A program made the translations under genes and the position numbers. From Physcia stellaris (Eukaryota; Ascomycota; Lecanoromycetes; Caliciales; Physciaceae): 64,000 nt of DNA. The stretch spans positions 1 to 64,000 of the forward strand of contig JABSSW010000045.1 of assembly GCA_018902385.1 (NCBI GenBank), read 5' to 3'. The number at the start of each line of letters is the position of its first letter. Position 1 is the stretch's first letter. Under the pieces are notes generated by a model that did no database searches, was not told the origin of the DNA, and saw only the letters and a program-made list of their open reading frames with translations. Positions 10,078-21,679 of this stretch are shown piece by piece.

Positions 10078-11592
10078 ATGGGAGAGATGCAGCAAGTCGA
10101 CATACTAGCGGCAGTGGTCGATGGCATCCCCTTCCCAAATTTTGCGACGCCGAGATGTTCAACAGAGTCTGAAAGACTCATGAAGGGTAGTCCCACCGAA
10201 GGGATCTCGGTCCTAGTAACAGATACGGAGACTGCTTCGCCTGATCTATGGTCCCAACAGACACAGCGAACGACAACGCAACAGTCTTCTCTTATAACTT
10301 TCCAAATCGGGGCAAGGTCGGAAAATGTAGGTGCTGCGGCTGTCCAATCCGGCCCTCGCTTGCAGACTCGGCAAAGCTTGCAGCTACCTGTTGCGAATAC
10401 TTTGTTCCATAATGGGCATTCTTCCACAATGTTTGCTCAACGCTGGATACCCGGAACAGCCTCTGCCACTGGACCCGAGATGCTTCGGATCAGACATATC
10501 CGCAAGCCAGAGCAAACACTGCACATAACAGGATTATTTAAATCACGCCTCCCAGTTATCCCGGAGTTGCCTCTGGTTGCATTAACCAGCCCTCGCACTG
10601 TGGTTTCATCCGTGGGTAATATCGTCAAGACGTTCAAAGGGCGGATCGGTTCAAGTGAGCGAGACTCCATGCCGGCGTCTTCAGAATTAGAACAAAGTGT
10701 CTCTTTGTGGACCAAATCACACAACTACTTGAGCCAACCAGCAATGGTGTGGGCGCTTGTGACGCCTTCAGTGTCCCGCTCACACGAGCTCCTAGCCACA
10801 GACATGAGCTTGCAATCAGCGATTAGCCTAGGTTCCCGTCTCCATAAAGTCCTTAGTGGTGGAGTAAGTGAACTTCAAATTGTTGAACCTGCTCTGTCTC
10901 TTGGTCAGGCTGTGGCCTGTTTCCTAAAGCAAATGGTGTATATTGGCCCACAAGCATGTATTGGTATCAACTGAGTACATTCGAAAAGTTCATGCTGACG
11001 TTTAAAATTTTTTTGGCAGGGAGGCTGGGGTATAAAAAAGGGGCTACTGGGTAAGTTAAATCAGCGTGGTTCGAGTGATGTGGGGAGAGGTGTATTGCAA
11101 CTCGGTGTCATATCAGGACTTGAAATGCTGACTCCAGACTCGACAACAGCTCTTGACCCGGACAGTGGATATGAAGAACCTCAATACACCATTGATTTTG
11201 ATAGCGAACCAGACCTCACACATCGGCCAGCATTCAGGGAAGTTGTCTGTCCTGGTGATGCGGTGACCTTCTACGTTTTTGACGCGACACACCGTTCAAA
11301 GAATCGACCACAAGACATGTCGCATATCAAATCAAGCAAGCCAGCCACGAGTTCATCGATGGTATTGGATACTCTTCCATCTGGATTAGATGACATGCCA
11401 GCTCTTCTTTCGAACGATACCGCGTTGCTCCCATTGCATATTCGGGACTACTTCGGAATGGCTTCAGAAAGCATGGTTCTTACTATTGACAGGCTTGATG
11501 ACCCCTGCGGATCAAGCCATGTTTGGGGGCAAGTTGAAAACATCGTAAAGACTAAGATTGACGTACCTGATGCACATTGCTTGATATGGTAA
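10078..11592 (+). CDS. Conserved fungal protein of unknown function
   Basis: The model has two exons, 10078–10863 and 11020–11592, about 452 aa. The intron (156 bp) has a perfect GTAAGT donor and a CAG acceptor and joins the frame as LSGG|GGWGIKKGLLG. This Gly-rich 'GGGGWG.K.GLL' junction, the upstream 'ANTLFHNGHSSTMFAQRW' block and the 'LPLVALTSPRTVVSSVGNI' block match, from memory, a family of Pezizomycotina hypothetical proteins; no function is known to me. No signal peptide or membrane segment is evident. The start was chosen as the first in-frame ATG before the conserved 'VDILAAVVDGIPFP'; a 5' exon cannot be excluded. The 3' end may also continue after another intron, because a GT lies directly at the stop codon. 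It is the first gene inside the island. Confidence 0.7.
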
Positions 11593-13160
11593 CATGGGCC
11601 TTGAGTCTTATCTAAGCTTCTCATCTGTGACAATTACCCGACCGTTGTAAAGGCGCAGAGACTGGTTTTCATGGAAATGAATACGAAAGTTGGCCCCAAT
11701 CGAAACCCGCACCAAGACATGAAAGGGTAGAAAGATACGTCCCATTTCCGCAGAAAAATTTGGAGCAAGGAGATTCGGGGCGTCAACGAGACGTTCACAG
11801 GGCCTTTACAAATCAATCGTGTTTTTGAGACAAGATGACGGATGCTTCATTATTTCTTCACATGGTGAGGCACGATCTCGGCACCTCCGAACTTCAAGGG
11901 ACGGTACTATGCTCTCACAAAACAGCATGTTCCGTAGAATTGTCTCATTGCTCAATGACACCGTTCATAGTTTTGAAACGTCGATCTGGTAAATCCAACC
12001 TCGAGGCCATGACAATAGCGCCAAAGCGAGTGCCAATAGCGAACAGAGCATCATGGAACAGCGGTATTAGTGTCCAGCTCCTCCATGATTGCAAGAACTA
12101 GGCATAAACTCTCCATGAAACCATTAGTAGCGACACGAAGCATGCGATTCGTCGTCGCGCTATATTTGGTGCACAGAACTGTCCTGCACTGATCCTGAGT
12201 CGAACATGTCTCAGGATCTAGGGTCGCACAGCTAGTAGAGTTGCCAAGACGTTCCAATGAAAAGGATCGGTGAACAAGTGGAGACAGCTCCACATCAACC
12301 TGGAGGGCCCGAAGAGCACATGACGCGAGTCGATATGTAGGGAGTGGGACTGAGATTGTGCTAACTTGGTCAGCGAGATCTGCTTAACGATCAGATGATC
12401 GCTCTTTACATAGAGCATGGAAAAGCATGCTCGATAGGTCGCGAACAGTCCATCTCATTTCCCATTTGAGGACTCTGTTCTTCGAAACTATCAAACAATC
12501 GCTCTTAGGTTCATGTTAGCAACCCTTGCAGATAGTTCGAGAGAACGTCTCTGGAAGTCCCAGACTTAGTCGAGGCGTGCGGATTCCCTCCATGATCCGA
12601 TGATGGGCAAAAGCCAGTTCTGGATAGGGTATACTCTTACATTTCTTTCAGCGACTCGGTGCTTGTCTACTAGGCTTTTCCCCCGTTCTAGTGACCTTTC
12701 GTGGTTTGTGAGATCGATCTGTTGTCTGTATTCTAAGAGCTGCTGGGCTTGAATCTCGACTGACAAGGGTTAGGGTACAGAGCTGCTCTGGGTCCTCGGG
12801 TAGTACCTTGTACCTGTAGCACAAGTAAAGCAGGCGTTGCTATGGCGACCAGACTAGACGCCATACCTTACCTATATTTCTCTAGCTCGGTTGATGTTGA
12901 GCCTATGGGTATTTTGAATGCATCGCGGTTTGTTCGTATTGCCACATTGTTCACATTTTTACGACTCGATCCTTAAGGTGTAGAAAGGACTGTTCGCCGA
13001 TCATTCAAAGGCTTGTACCGGCCCAGAAAGACAGCAATCAGCTGTCGTATGGTTCTTGGCCCTACGCTCTTGCCCCAGTTCTTCACACCAAGTGAATATT
13101 GAGGGTAATTGTGGAGTCTGCGCGAAAGCTGAGCCGCGGTTGCCCTGTTCGCTACTCGAT
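11593..13160. other. Intergenic stretch without supported gene
   Basis: This stretch holds only short frames on both strands, none with a recognisable domain or conserved motif. It includes the 3' flank of the previous gene and the promoter region of CDC14. Confidence 0.5.
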
Positions 13161-15211
13161 ATGCCGCCTCTTGCGGCCAGAGCCCCCGTATCACCGGCAA
13201 CAACAAGCTACGGACAAGTAATTGAATACATACAGAGTAAGCGGAGCCCACCCAACTGGCGATGGCGTAACTCTAAACAACTACGGCAGATCGATTGTAC
13301 CTAGCAGCCTATACTGATATTCCAAACGCATCCACTCCATTTCCATACCCTGCAGCGCCCACAATCTCGCCCAGCAAACGTTCGTCCAGGCATAGACCAG
13401 AAACTCAAGTCTCTCCTCCTGGACCAAAGGTGCAGCCGCCGGCCTACTTCACCTGCGATGACGAACTACTCTACAATCGCTTTCATGCAGACTTTGGGCC
13501 ACTACATATTGGTCATCTCTATAGATTTGCCGTTCACCTACATGAAATCCTAGGTGATCCTGCAAACGCTGAGCGTGGTGTGGTATTTTGGAGCAAACCT
13601 GATTCCAGAAGTCGGGCAAATGCTGCTTGTCTGCTAGCTTGCTACATGGTTCTGATCCAATCATGGCCTCCACATCTTGCGCTAGCACCTATTGCTCAAG
13701 CGGATCCCCCGTTGATGCCCTTCCGTGATGCTGGTTATAGCCAAGCAGACTTTGTCATAGGCGTTCAGGACGTAGTATATGGAGTGTGGAGAGCCAAAGA
13801 AGCAGGGTTGTGTGGTTTCAAGGATTTTAGACTGGAAGAGTAAGGACCCCTCCCCGTTTACCACGTCGATGTCAGGGCTTACATTGCAGGAAGGTATGAG
13901 CGCTATGAGAGAGTGGACCAAGGTGACTTCAACTGGCTCACACCACAATTCGTGGCACTGGCATCTCCGCAGCATCAGCCAATAGCCCCCATAGCTGTGA
14001 CTTCGCCGCTATACGCAACTCTACCAAGCACTACTTCAGAGCTTAAACGATCTGACCTTCCAGGTCCATTTAAGAACGTGCTCTCACACTTTTCGAAGCG
14101 TAACGTTGGGCTTATTGTTCGTCTGAATTCCGAATTATACTCGCCTTCTTATTTCACTGCTCTTGGGATCAATCATCTGGATATGATATTCGACGATGGT
14201 ACCTGCCCACCGCTTGCCATGGTGAAAAGGTTCATCAAAGTCGCTCATGACATGATTACAGTAAAGAATAAAGCCATAGCGGTCCATTGCAAAGCTGGCC
14301 TTGGCCGCACCGGATGCTTAATTGGAGCTTACCTGATCTACCGCCATGGTTTTACGGCCAACGAGATCATTGCGTTCATGCGGTTTATGCGTCCGGGAAT
14401 GGTTGTCGGTCCACAACAGCATTGGCTGCACTTGAATCAGGGAACATTCCGCGAGTGGTGGTGGGAGGACACCATTAAGGAGAAGCTTGCCTTGGTCCTA
14501 CCTTCGACGCCTACCAAGTCTTTATGCCATAAAGCGGAGACCAGTGGCAGCCATCAAATTGCCACACCTCCAAACGGCAGTCAGCAGAATAAGCGTTCTG
14601 CCTTGGGGGAAATGACTTCTAATGAAATGAACACAGCATCGAACGCGGTGGATGAGAATCTGCCTGCACCTACGCCAGGACAGCCCAGAAAGGCTAGCCG
14701 AATGGAGGCAAGACACCATCCTTATTCAAGGGCCATATCAGCCTCGTTCGGTATTGAAAATGACAATGGTAAACCAGAGAATGAAAGCATCGAGATGAGA
14801 AGTGCCCAACGGCAGCCCACTCCAAGTTGTCTTGGACATGAGGAGGGGTGGGAGATGAGAATGCTGAGCAGACAAGTCAGCTCACATTCACCGGCCAGTG
14901 CAGAAAAGACCAGAACCATCAGCTATAGCACCAAATTGACAACCACAGAAGAATGTAGAGTCACTGATGAGACAACGACAGGCACAGAAAATGGGGCGCA
15001 TGGGCAACCTTTCACTGAGAAGAATTCAAAGCCTAAAACGCCAGCAGGCAGCAAAAGCGGCAATGGCAGCGGAGCACTCGGAATCAACAAGTTACGAGCC
15101 AGTCCAGCAAAACGAAACGGTGAGAGCAGAGAGATTAAGGGAGGCATTCGAAAAACAAGCGGTAGGGTTGGTAGTATAGGAGCAAATGGCGTTAGTCGGT
15201 CACGCTCTTGA
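13161..15211 (+). CDS. CDC14: Dual-specificity protein phosphatase Cdc14
   Basis: The model has three exons, 13161–13236, 13290–13839 and 13894–15211, about 647 aa. Cdc14 dephosphorylates CDK substrates to drive mitotic exit, septation and cytokinesis, moving between the nucleolus or spindle poles and the septum. Seen in the sequence: the N-terminal domain entry 'VIEYIQNRLYLAAYTD' (created by splicing intron 1), the linker 'LEEYERYERVDQGDFNWL' (created by intron 2), and the catalytic P-loop HCKAGLGRTG (HCx5R, Cys near residue 340), followed by 'GCLIGAYLIYRHGF'. The tail of about 250 residues is low-complexity and basic, ending 'RKTSGRVGSIGANG', as in other filamentous fungi. For intron 2 the frame needs the AAG acceptor at 13892–13893 rather than the CAG four bases upstream. 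The length fits the fungal family. Confidence 0.95.
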
Positions 15212-16821
15212 ATGTTTACTGTACAGTCTTGCTTGATGTTATGCCTTCTTGTTCTTTATTCATGCGACCAGCACTGTTCCAAGTGTGCTACATTTGGAAG
15301 CAGTCTAGCATAGCGCTTGACCTATCTTGCATGCTAAGACGTCTACATAGCTATCTCAGAAGTCGAGAGTCCAAGGCATGATGCAGTTACAGGAGGATCT
15401 GCGTGGCGCTGCTGCTGTACACGAATTGGCGTCTCACTTGGGTTTAGTTCTTGCTGAAAGCAACCATGTACGAAAGCAGTTCACGATAGCAACGCGGTCG
15501 GCACGCAACGTGCTCTTTTCCGGAGTCGTTGTTCACTTGCAGTGTTGATTGATTGGTTGACTGATTGATTGATTTGCTCATTGAACACTCGAAATCGGTT
15601 TCGTATGAATCCTTTATACCATAGAATATACTCTCTACTATAAAATATCCGTTAAGCAATTGTCTGTTTCCTCAAGGTATAATCCTTTGAATATTGATTG
15701 TATTATTGGGAGATACTCCGTACGAAATGCATCCAGGAGACTGGACCCCTATTATGAGGCAAAGCAAGGCAAAGATGGCAAGAACAGTTCGAGTATGGTA
15801 AACTTCAGAATCTTGAGAATTTGTCAAAGTTGTCACACGTAGCACGGCACAACTCTTGCCGAAAGTCTTGAGCAAGTGAACAATAACGCAATAACTTTCG
15901 GAGGCCAAGAAAGTCGTGCGCCAAGCCGGCATTAGGTGCTACATTCGCCAAGTCTGCTCTAGCCCGCGCTATTCTCGCCAGTCTCGCTAGTTAGTTTCCC
16001 AGTCCACGGCCATAACAATTTCGTATTTCGTCTCGTTTCGTAGTCTCAAAGGCTGCTTCGCAGAAGTTCAGCCTTTCGAGAGAAACCATATTGTCATGAT
16101 GTGATCGGGCTCAAGTGGATTCAGATTAGTCAGATGTCGGGTCCCAACCGGCCCTTACGGTCATCGCTCCTAACAGTTCCGGACATGTTGCCAGGCATGT
16201 TCGTAACATCATCCGCCATGAGGGCTAAAAATCACAAACTTTATTGCTGGAAAGGTCTGATTGTATGAAGCTTTCCAACAGCTATTTCGTGTGATTCTTG
16301 CCCTTGAAAGAGAATCATTGATTGATACTATCTTAAGGTGATCATGTTCTGCTTTTACATAATCTTAATGGGTGAATAGTGTCACGATATTTTCTGTTTG
16401 CATGACTGATAAGGCCTTTGTGTAAGTATACGCGTCCATTCATAGCGCTCTCTTTGCACCGTGCGCCAATCTCAGCTTTGGTGGAACTACAAGCAGAATG
16501 AAGTCTCGTTCGTTTTTGATTACAGTGTACAAGTTCGATAAGTTAAAAGATAATGAAAGAGGACGTGGCCGCATAAGCTGAATCGTCCTTCACAGCCTTT
16601 CTTGGACATCTTTTCCCTCACAGCTTTCTATCGGCATACCCGTCCTCCTCTATTCGACCGCCTTTCCGCTTTACCAACGAGCCAAGGGGTTCACTTAGTG
16701 GAGCTGATGCTCTCAAGACGCTAGCAAGACATTATCTGCATCTCGGACCTGTAAAACAGCTTCCAACCCATATGAAGTCTAGTATTCGCGACGTACATCT
16801 CTAGTAGATCTCTTAGAATCA
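15212..16821. other. Intergenic stretch between CDC14 and a convergent gene
   Basis: The two flanking genes converge here, so 1.6 kb of 3' flank is expected to be non-coding. It contains a short imperfect (TGAT)n run at about 15,545–15,575 and an ACTCCGTA motif near 15,715. No gene is supported. Confidence 0.5.
15545..15575. repeat. Imperfect (TGAT/TGGT)n microsatellite
   Basis: TGATTGATTGGTTGACTGAT continues with further TGAT units, seven or eight in all with two substitutions. It is intergenic. Confidence 0.7.
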
Positions 16822-18989
16822 TTAATACGGAGCTCGACGGCGTGCTTTCGGACTATCCACGGCTACTGGAACAGACGAACGACGGTAGTCACGAGAATCC
16901 TTCGCCTTGCTTCGATGAGCGAAGCGACCTGTAAAAAGGCCTGACATGAGACCCGGCTGATGATGTGCTGATCGGTCAAGCATTGGATTTGTCGGTAGCG
17001 TCAGGGTTCGTAAATCTTCCTTGAGCCTTAGCGGCTTACACATGGCTTTCTTCCCAGTGATATTGCCAACAGTCTTATCAAGAATGCGCTTGCGAAGCGT
17101 GTGCTGTTGACTGATATGATGGAGGCTAAGACGCCCGTATGTAGCACCAGGAGGGATGTACCAGTCGGGGTCCGGCTCGTAACGTTGACGGTGAGCGTCC
17201 ATGGCTGCTCTCATTTGGTTATGCCATTCGCTCTCACAGTTTCTCACTCGCTCACCGTTAGGCATTTCGACTGCGAAGATAGAAAGACTTCCACCAAAGA
17301 TTCTTTTCGCAACAACGTCCGTGATGTCCAATTTCCTACTCTGTGCTAGAGGATTAAGCCATTCAGCATGCGCCTTCTTCGATGACGCAGAAGCGTTGGT
17401 CGTTGTGTCAGGCTGCATTTCGTCCATAAACTCGGAGAACGCGTCCACGGGTGCGGTCATAGGAACTTGCCCCGCAAGATGCTGCTGTGTAATCTCCAGG
17501 TCCATCTTCAGAGAAGTATGTATTTGTTCGGCCTTCAGAGCGTCCTCCACCTCCTCATGTTTCCCGGAATGGAACAATTTATCGATATCAGCACCCTTTG
17601 TCACGTGGCAGAATAGGCTGTTCTCCATGCACAAGCACTTTTCGGTCGGTTCCGTAGCGCAGAGAGGAGCGCAAAGGCAATCGGGGCTGCAAGCACATGA
17701 GATCCCAAGACTACCACTTTGTACAATCGGTTGAAAACATCCTTCAAGACTGTATGAACTATTGCGTTGTGTCGATAATTGGTTTCCTGCTTCCTCTCCT
17801 CCATGAACGCCAAATGAAGAGTCCGTCCAAGCAGCCTGCTTGTCAAGGTCGCACCGGATATCGAGTTGCATTAGAGGATGGTTACCTTCTCGAACGACAT
17901 TATTGCTTGTTGGATTTTCGCTGTCTTTGAATTGTTTGGTTACGAGTTCTTCATCCTGGAGCTCGTCACTTGAGTCGATTGTCATAAAGGATTCGATCGA
18001 CATTACAGAATACTCGTCAAGATAGTCCAGGTATTGAGGACCCCTTTTCTCGTCCTTGTCGAACCTTTGCTCTGCAGAGGCCTCAGAGCCCATTGGAGAG
18101 CCGGTGTTTTTCTTAGAGAGCTTTTTAGCTCGCATATGGATGCCTGTTGAGTAACGGTTTCGGCGATGAGAGGCAGCCAGTTCGGACGGCATATTCTCAA
18201 TATATTTCTCAAACTCTTCGTTCTGAAGTGCAATTCTTTCTTTCTCCTTTAGGGTCCCAAATATCATGCCACATGCCATGTTGCGCGGATCTAGGAATAC
18301 AGGCCTAGACCCGCTCTTGTGACCACGGATATGCTTTGCCTTAAAGGCTTCTCTCATCAGTTTCACGACGTCTGAATCATAAAGAAAATCCTCGTATGAC
18401 ACCAGAACGGCTTTGAATTCGCCGGCACTGACTGATTCAATGCCAAACCCGTCGCTCTTAAAGGTAATGTACTTATCCTTTGGTGCGATAAAGTTGTTGT
18501 CAAGGCGAATCTTAACGTCATATAGTTGCTCTTTGACTTTGCCACACACAGCATAATAGAGGCACTCCAAGTCTCCAATGTCTTCCTTGCTGACTTCGTG
18601 CGCACCTTTCAGGAAGATGGCGGCATTCCGTAAAACATAGTATATCACGTCGTTGGGGCCGAAGGAACTTTTTTTTCTAGATTGTCAGTCAGACCCCTGG
18701 ACCACAGTGCCCGTATGACTGACCTCTGAAACCTTTCCTTTGCTCGCTTTGTGTAGATGGACTGCAATGAAGCGCAATTTGTGTGCAACTTTGCCATTAG
18801 GGTAATTGATGTGTTCGAGCGCTCTAGATGCCTCTGAATGACAATTAGTACTTTGACTCTGCGAGTACGAACATAACATGGAAGATACGACTGGTCCTAG
18901 TCTATGCCGCTGCTCAAGATTTCTGTGACGCTCAAGGTTGGACATATGCAAGATTAGAAGGAAGAAAGAAAAGCAAAGCTAACCTTCAT
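16822..18989 (-). CDS. Conserved fungal protein with Cys-rich cluster, function unknown
   Basis: The main exon is 16822–18676. A 47-bp intron (18677–18723) joins it to an exon 18724–18896 that reads 'CASLQSIYTKRAKERFQ' then 'RKKSSFGPNDVIYYVLRN'. The first exon is uncertain: an ATG at 18989 with an 87-bp intron (18897–18983) keeps the frame (about 677 aa), but an alternative first exon starting near 19,071 was not resolved. The N-terminal third looks globular and conserved ('FLKGAHEVSKEDI', 'SAGEFKAVLVSYEDFLYD', 'SRPVFLDPRNMACGMIFG'). The middle is acidic and Ser-rich, probably disordered. It then has a Cys-rich patch 'CACSPDCLCAPLCA', followed by 'CLCMENSLFC'. The C-terminus is basic. From memory the family occurs across filamentous ascomycetes without an assigned role. 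The Cys cluster might bind metal, but this is unproven. Confidence 0.75.
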
Positions 18990-21679
18990 ATGAGTAGAAG
19001 CGAGGCTTGTAAGGTACTTCTAACCGTGGTTCGCCGTGGTATTGATCCTTCGAGATGTGGTATAAAGCCATGGCTACAGCCCTCTCAACGAAGAAGCGTT
19101 GGTAGCAGTGCAATGCAACCCCAATGATAAGAGTCAAGTCTCTCTCTTCAAGTGTTAAACTCCGATGCCGTGTGGCAACGTCTCAAAAATCTGTCAATAG
19201 CAGCAGAAGCTGATGGGGATGAAACTATGAAGTAAAGAGTCCTAGTTACGATGGACCAGCTGTCGATGCAGGTATAGTCCGCGTTCATAATTTTCAAAAA
19301 GCTATCCCAACCGAATTGTGGGTGGTTTGAATTCGCTTGCAGGGAGCTGGTCCTTTTAGGCCGAAGTGAATGCGCTATTGGACAATAAATCCTTAACAAC
19401 ACCGCTGGACTGCCGAGGATGATGCGGTCCCTCAGCCTCATGCCACTCTAATATGTTGACACGCTCGGAAGTATCGAAGCCGCCCCGCTGAGTCCAACTA
19501 CCTTTGCCAAAATGATGGTGTTGATCATATCCAGACAGCTGAAAACTCGGCAAGCTCACAGCACTCCGAACACGTCTCAACACAAAGACAAAAAGGAAAG
19601 TTTTCAACTTCAGTCTGTATGCCTTTTTACGAGTTCGTGGTGTTTCTGTCAACATCTAACAGCTCCTTCGTCGACGGTCATCTTGAGAGGTGCTTGCTCC
19701 GCCAGGACCTGGTAGCAATTTTGAAACCAACCAGGCCCACTCGGTCCTCAAAACTGGAAAGATAATGCATGTTTGCACGAGAGTGCTAACAGGAGGTATC
19801 TACAATCCCATACATGAAGATCCCGAAGACAATTTCCTCTTTATCCGCGTTAGGGCTCGCTTAAGTCTCGGCGCACAGCTATCTGCTGTTGGGGTTTTCT
19901 ATACCATGCAAAATGTAGCTGGTAAGGTGATTTTTCCTGCTGTCGCTCACCGTTTATTGCAGTGAATGCACGTGGCCCTTCTGAACTCTTTATGACCATC
20001 GCCAAGAGAGACCGTCATTAGAAATGCGGAAATACCCGTCGTTTTAATTGGCTTTACGCTTGTAATCAACATAGGGAGTACTGCGTACCTTATGAGAACC
20101 TCGGTTCCACACCGTTATTTTCAGGGGAACGTTATGCCACCTTTTCTTGCTTACAGGAACGATCATCTCTTCATCTGCTGAAATTCAGGCGTCGACCGTC
20201 ATGGTCACTGATTGTATATGCCATGGTGACCTCGGATACTTTGCTGAAAGCCTTGATCTGGCCACAGATCGCTATCTTTCAACTCATATTTCTGTTGTAC
20301 TTGGTCATTTCCCACACGATAGTGCCTAACTAACGATGTGATATTCGTTCTAGAAGACGCCACTCCTTGCAGTGATATCACACAGCCATTCAAAACCGTG
20401 TATGTGATCTGTCACAAGAGTTGGACCATATGGTACATGCTGTACTGTTTTGAAAGGTTTGTTTGTGTCGGTAAATTGAAGAGACATCGAAGGGATCCTG
20501 TCACGATTCGGGAAAGAGACCAATGCAGCCGATAAATGTCTCAACATTCGCGTTTCAAAGGATAAATTCGTGATCACGCTAGTATATGAAGGGACGGAGC
20601 CGAGTCGCCTCTTTGATCCTTCCACAGCTGCATGTTTCACAGAGCTGTTTTGTGTCGGGAAAATCGTGATGGGGTGATGTTTTAGAAGACGACCTTGATG
20701 CCGAGAGATTGCTTGGTGCTGCTGTCCTGACTGCTTCAACCGAAGTATTTTAAACGTTGGCTCTGATTTGCGGCGATGTCTTATGATCTTGACCGGAGTC
20801 CTCCTGTATTGTAGTTCAAGGAGCGAAGTCACGTATGAATCCGGACTCCTCCGAGTACTTCATAGCCAAGGAGCCATACGCGAAAGGGGAGCTTGGATGT
20901 CCCTAGAGGAGTGAGCCTTTCTCGAATTCCCCCCAAGACCTCCGAATCGAAGGGTTCCAAGGGGGACAACGGTAAGTCAGTGTAACACGCGGTGTTTCCA
21001 GACCGATTCAGTATTTTGGCACGACTTGTAGCAGCAGTAAGCGCATTCAGAAAGTAGATTTGCGTAATTATTTGGTTCAATTGGATAAAGGGTTAGCAAG
21101 GACAAACGGGAACTCACAAAAGGAAATACCATTGACGACTTGTAGATGAACCATCATCGTCAACAAGAAGCGTAGATTATGGTTATGCAAAATCCCTAGG
21201 GCCTAAAATGGTACAAAGCCTTCACGGCAGTGAGTAAGAATATTAATAATACAGATCAACGAAGAACTTTACTGCAATACCTGTGTCGTACAGCCGCAGC
21301 AAAGGATTCCGCCAACTGGCAATGATTTTGACCCAAAGGAAGTGTGGATGAACCTCCGATATTCCTTGGCGTAACCGGTTTCACTCCCGGTGACAGCTTC
21401 ATCACGAGACGCTATTGAGGAGTGGTCGGTGAATAAGTGAGAATGTGTGACTGTACAAGTAAAAAAGAGCCAAATCACAGTGTCTGATATATTACATACT
21501 TTCAGAATATCATTGAATGTTTGATCATCAAATCGGTCTGTTCCCGTGGCTTCAAGGGACTGCCTCGAGCAGGCAAGTAGTTCTACTAAGAACTTGCAAG
21601 ACCTGCAGGTCACCATTCCATGGAAGTACCACGTCTGAAGCAATCCCTTTGTAATCTCACACTGTTGCTTGTCGCTTAT
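18990..21679. other. Intergenic stretch without supported gene
   Basis: About 2.7 kb lies between two minus-strand genes. Many short overlapping frames occur on both strands (the longest about 160 codons, 20,350–20,832, −), but none shows a domain, conserved motif or credible exon chain. It is likely promoter of the Cys-rich gene, 3' flank of VTS1, and decayed sequence. Confidence 0.45.

Noticed and set aside
15130-15211. Alternative C-terminus of CDC14 in a neighbouring frame
   Set aside because: The main frame ends in the basic 'RKTSGRVGSIG' tail seen in fungal Cdc14, and no intron is needed to reach it.
18685-18951. Minus-strand frame as in-frame N-terminal extension of the Cys-rich protein gene
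   Set aside because: It shares the frame but ends in a stop. A 47-base intron and the neighbouring frame give a continuous conserved-looking sequence with correct phase.
20350-20832. 160-codon minus-strand frame in the gap before VTS1
   Set aside because: No domain, no conserved pattern and no splice context; its length is not exceptional for random sequence of this composition.
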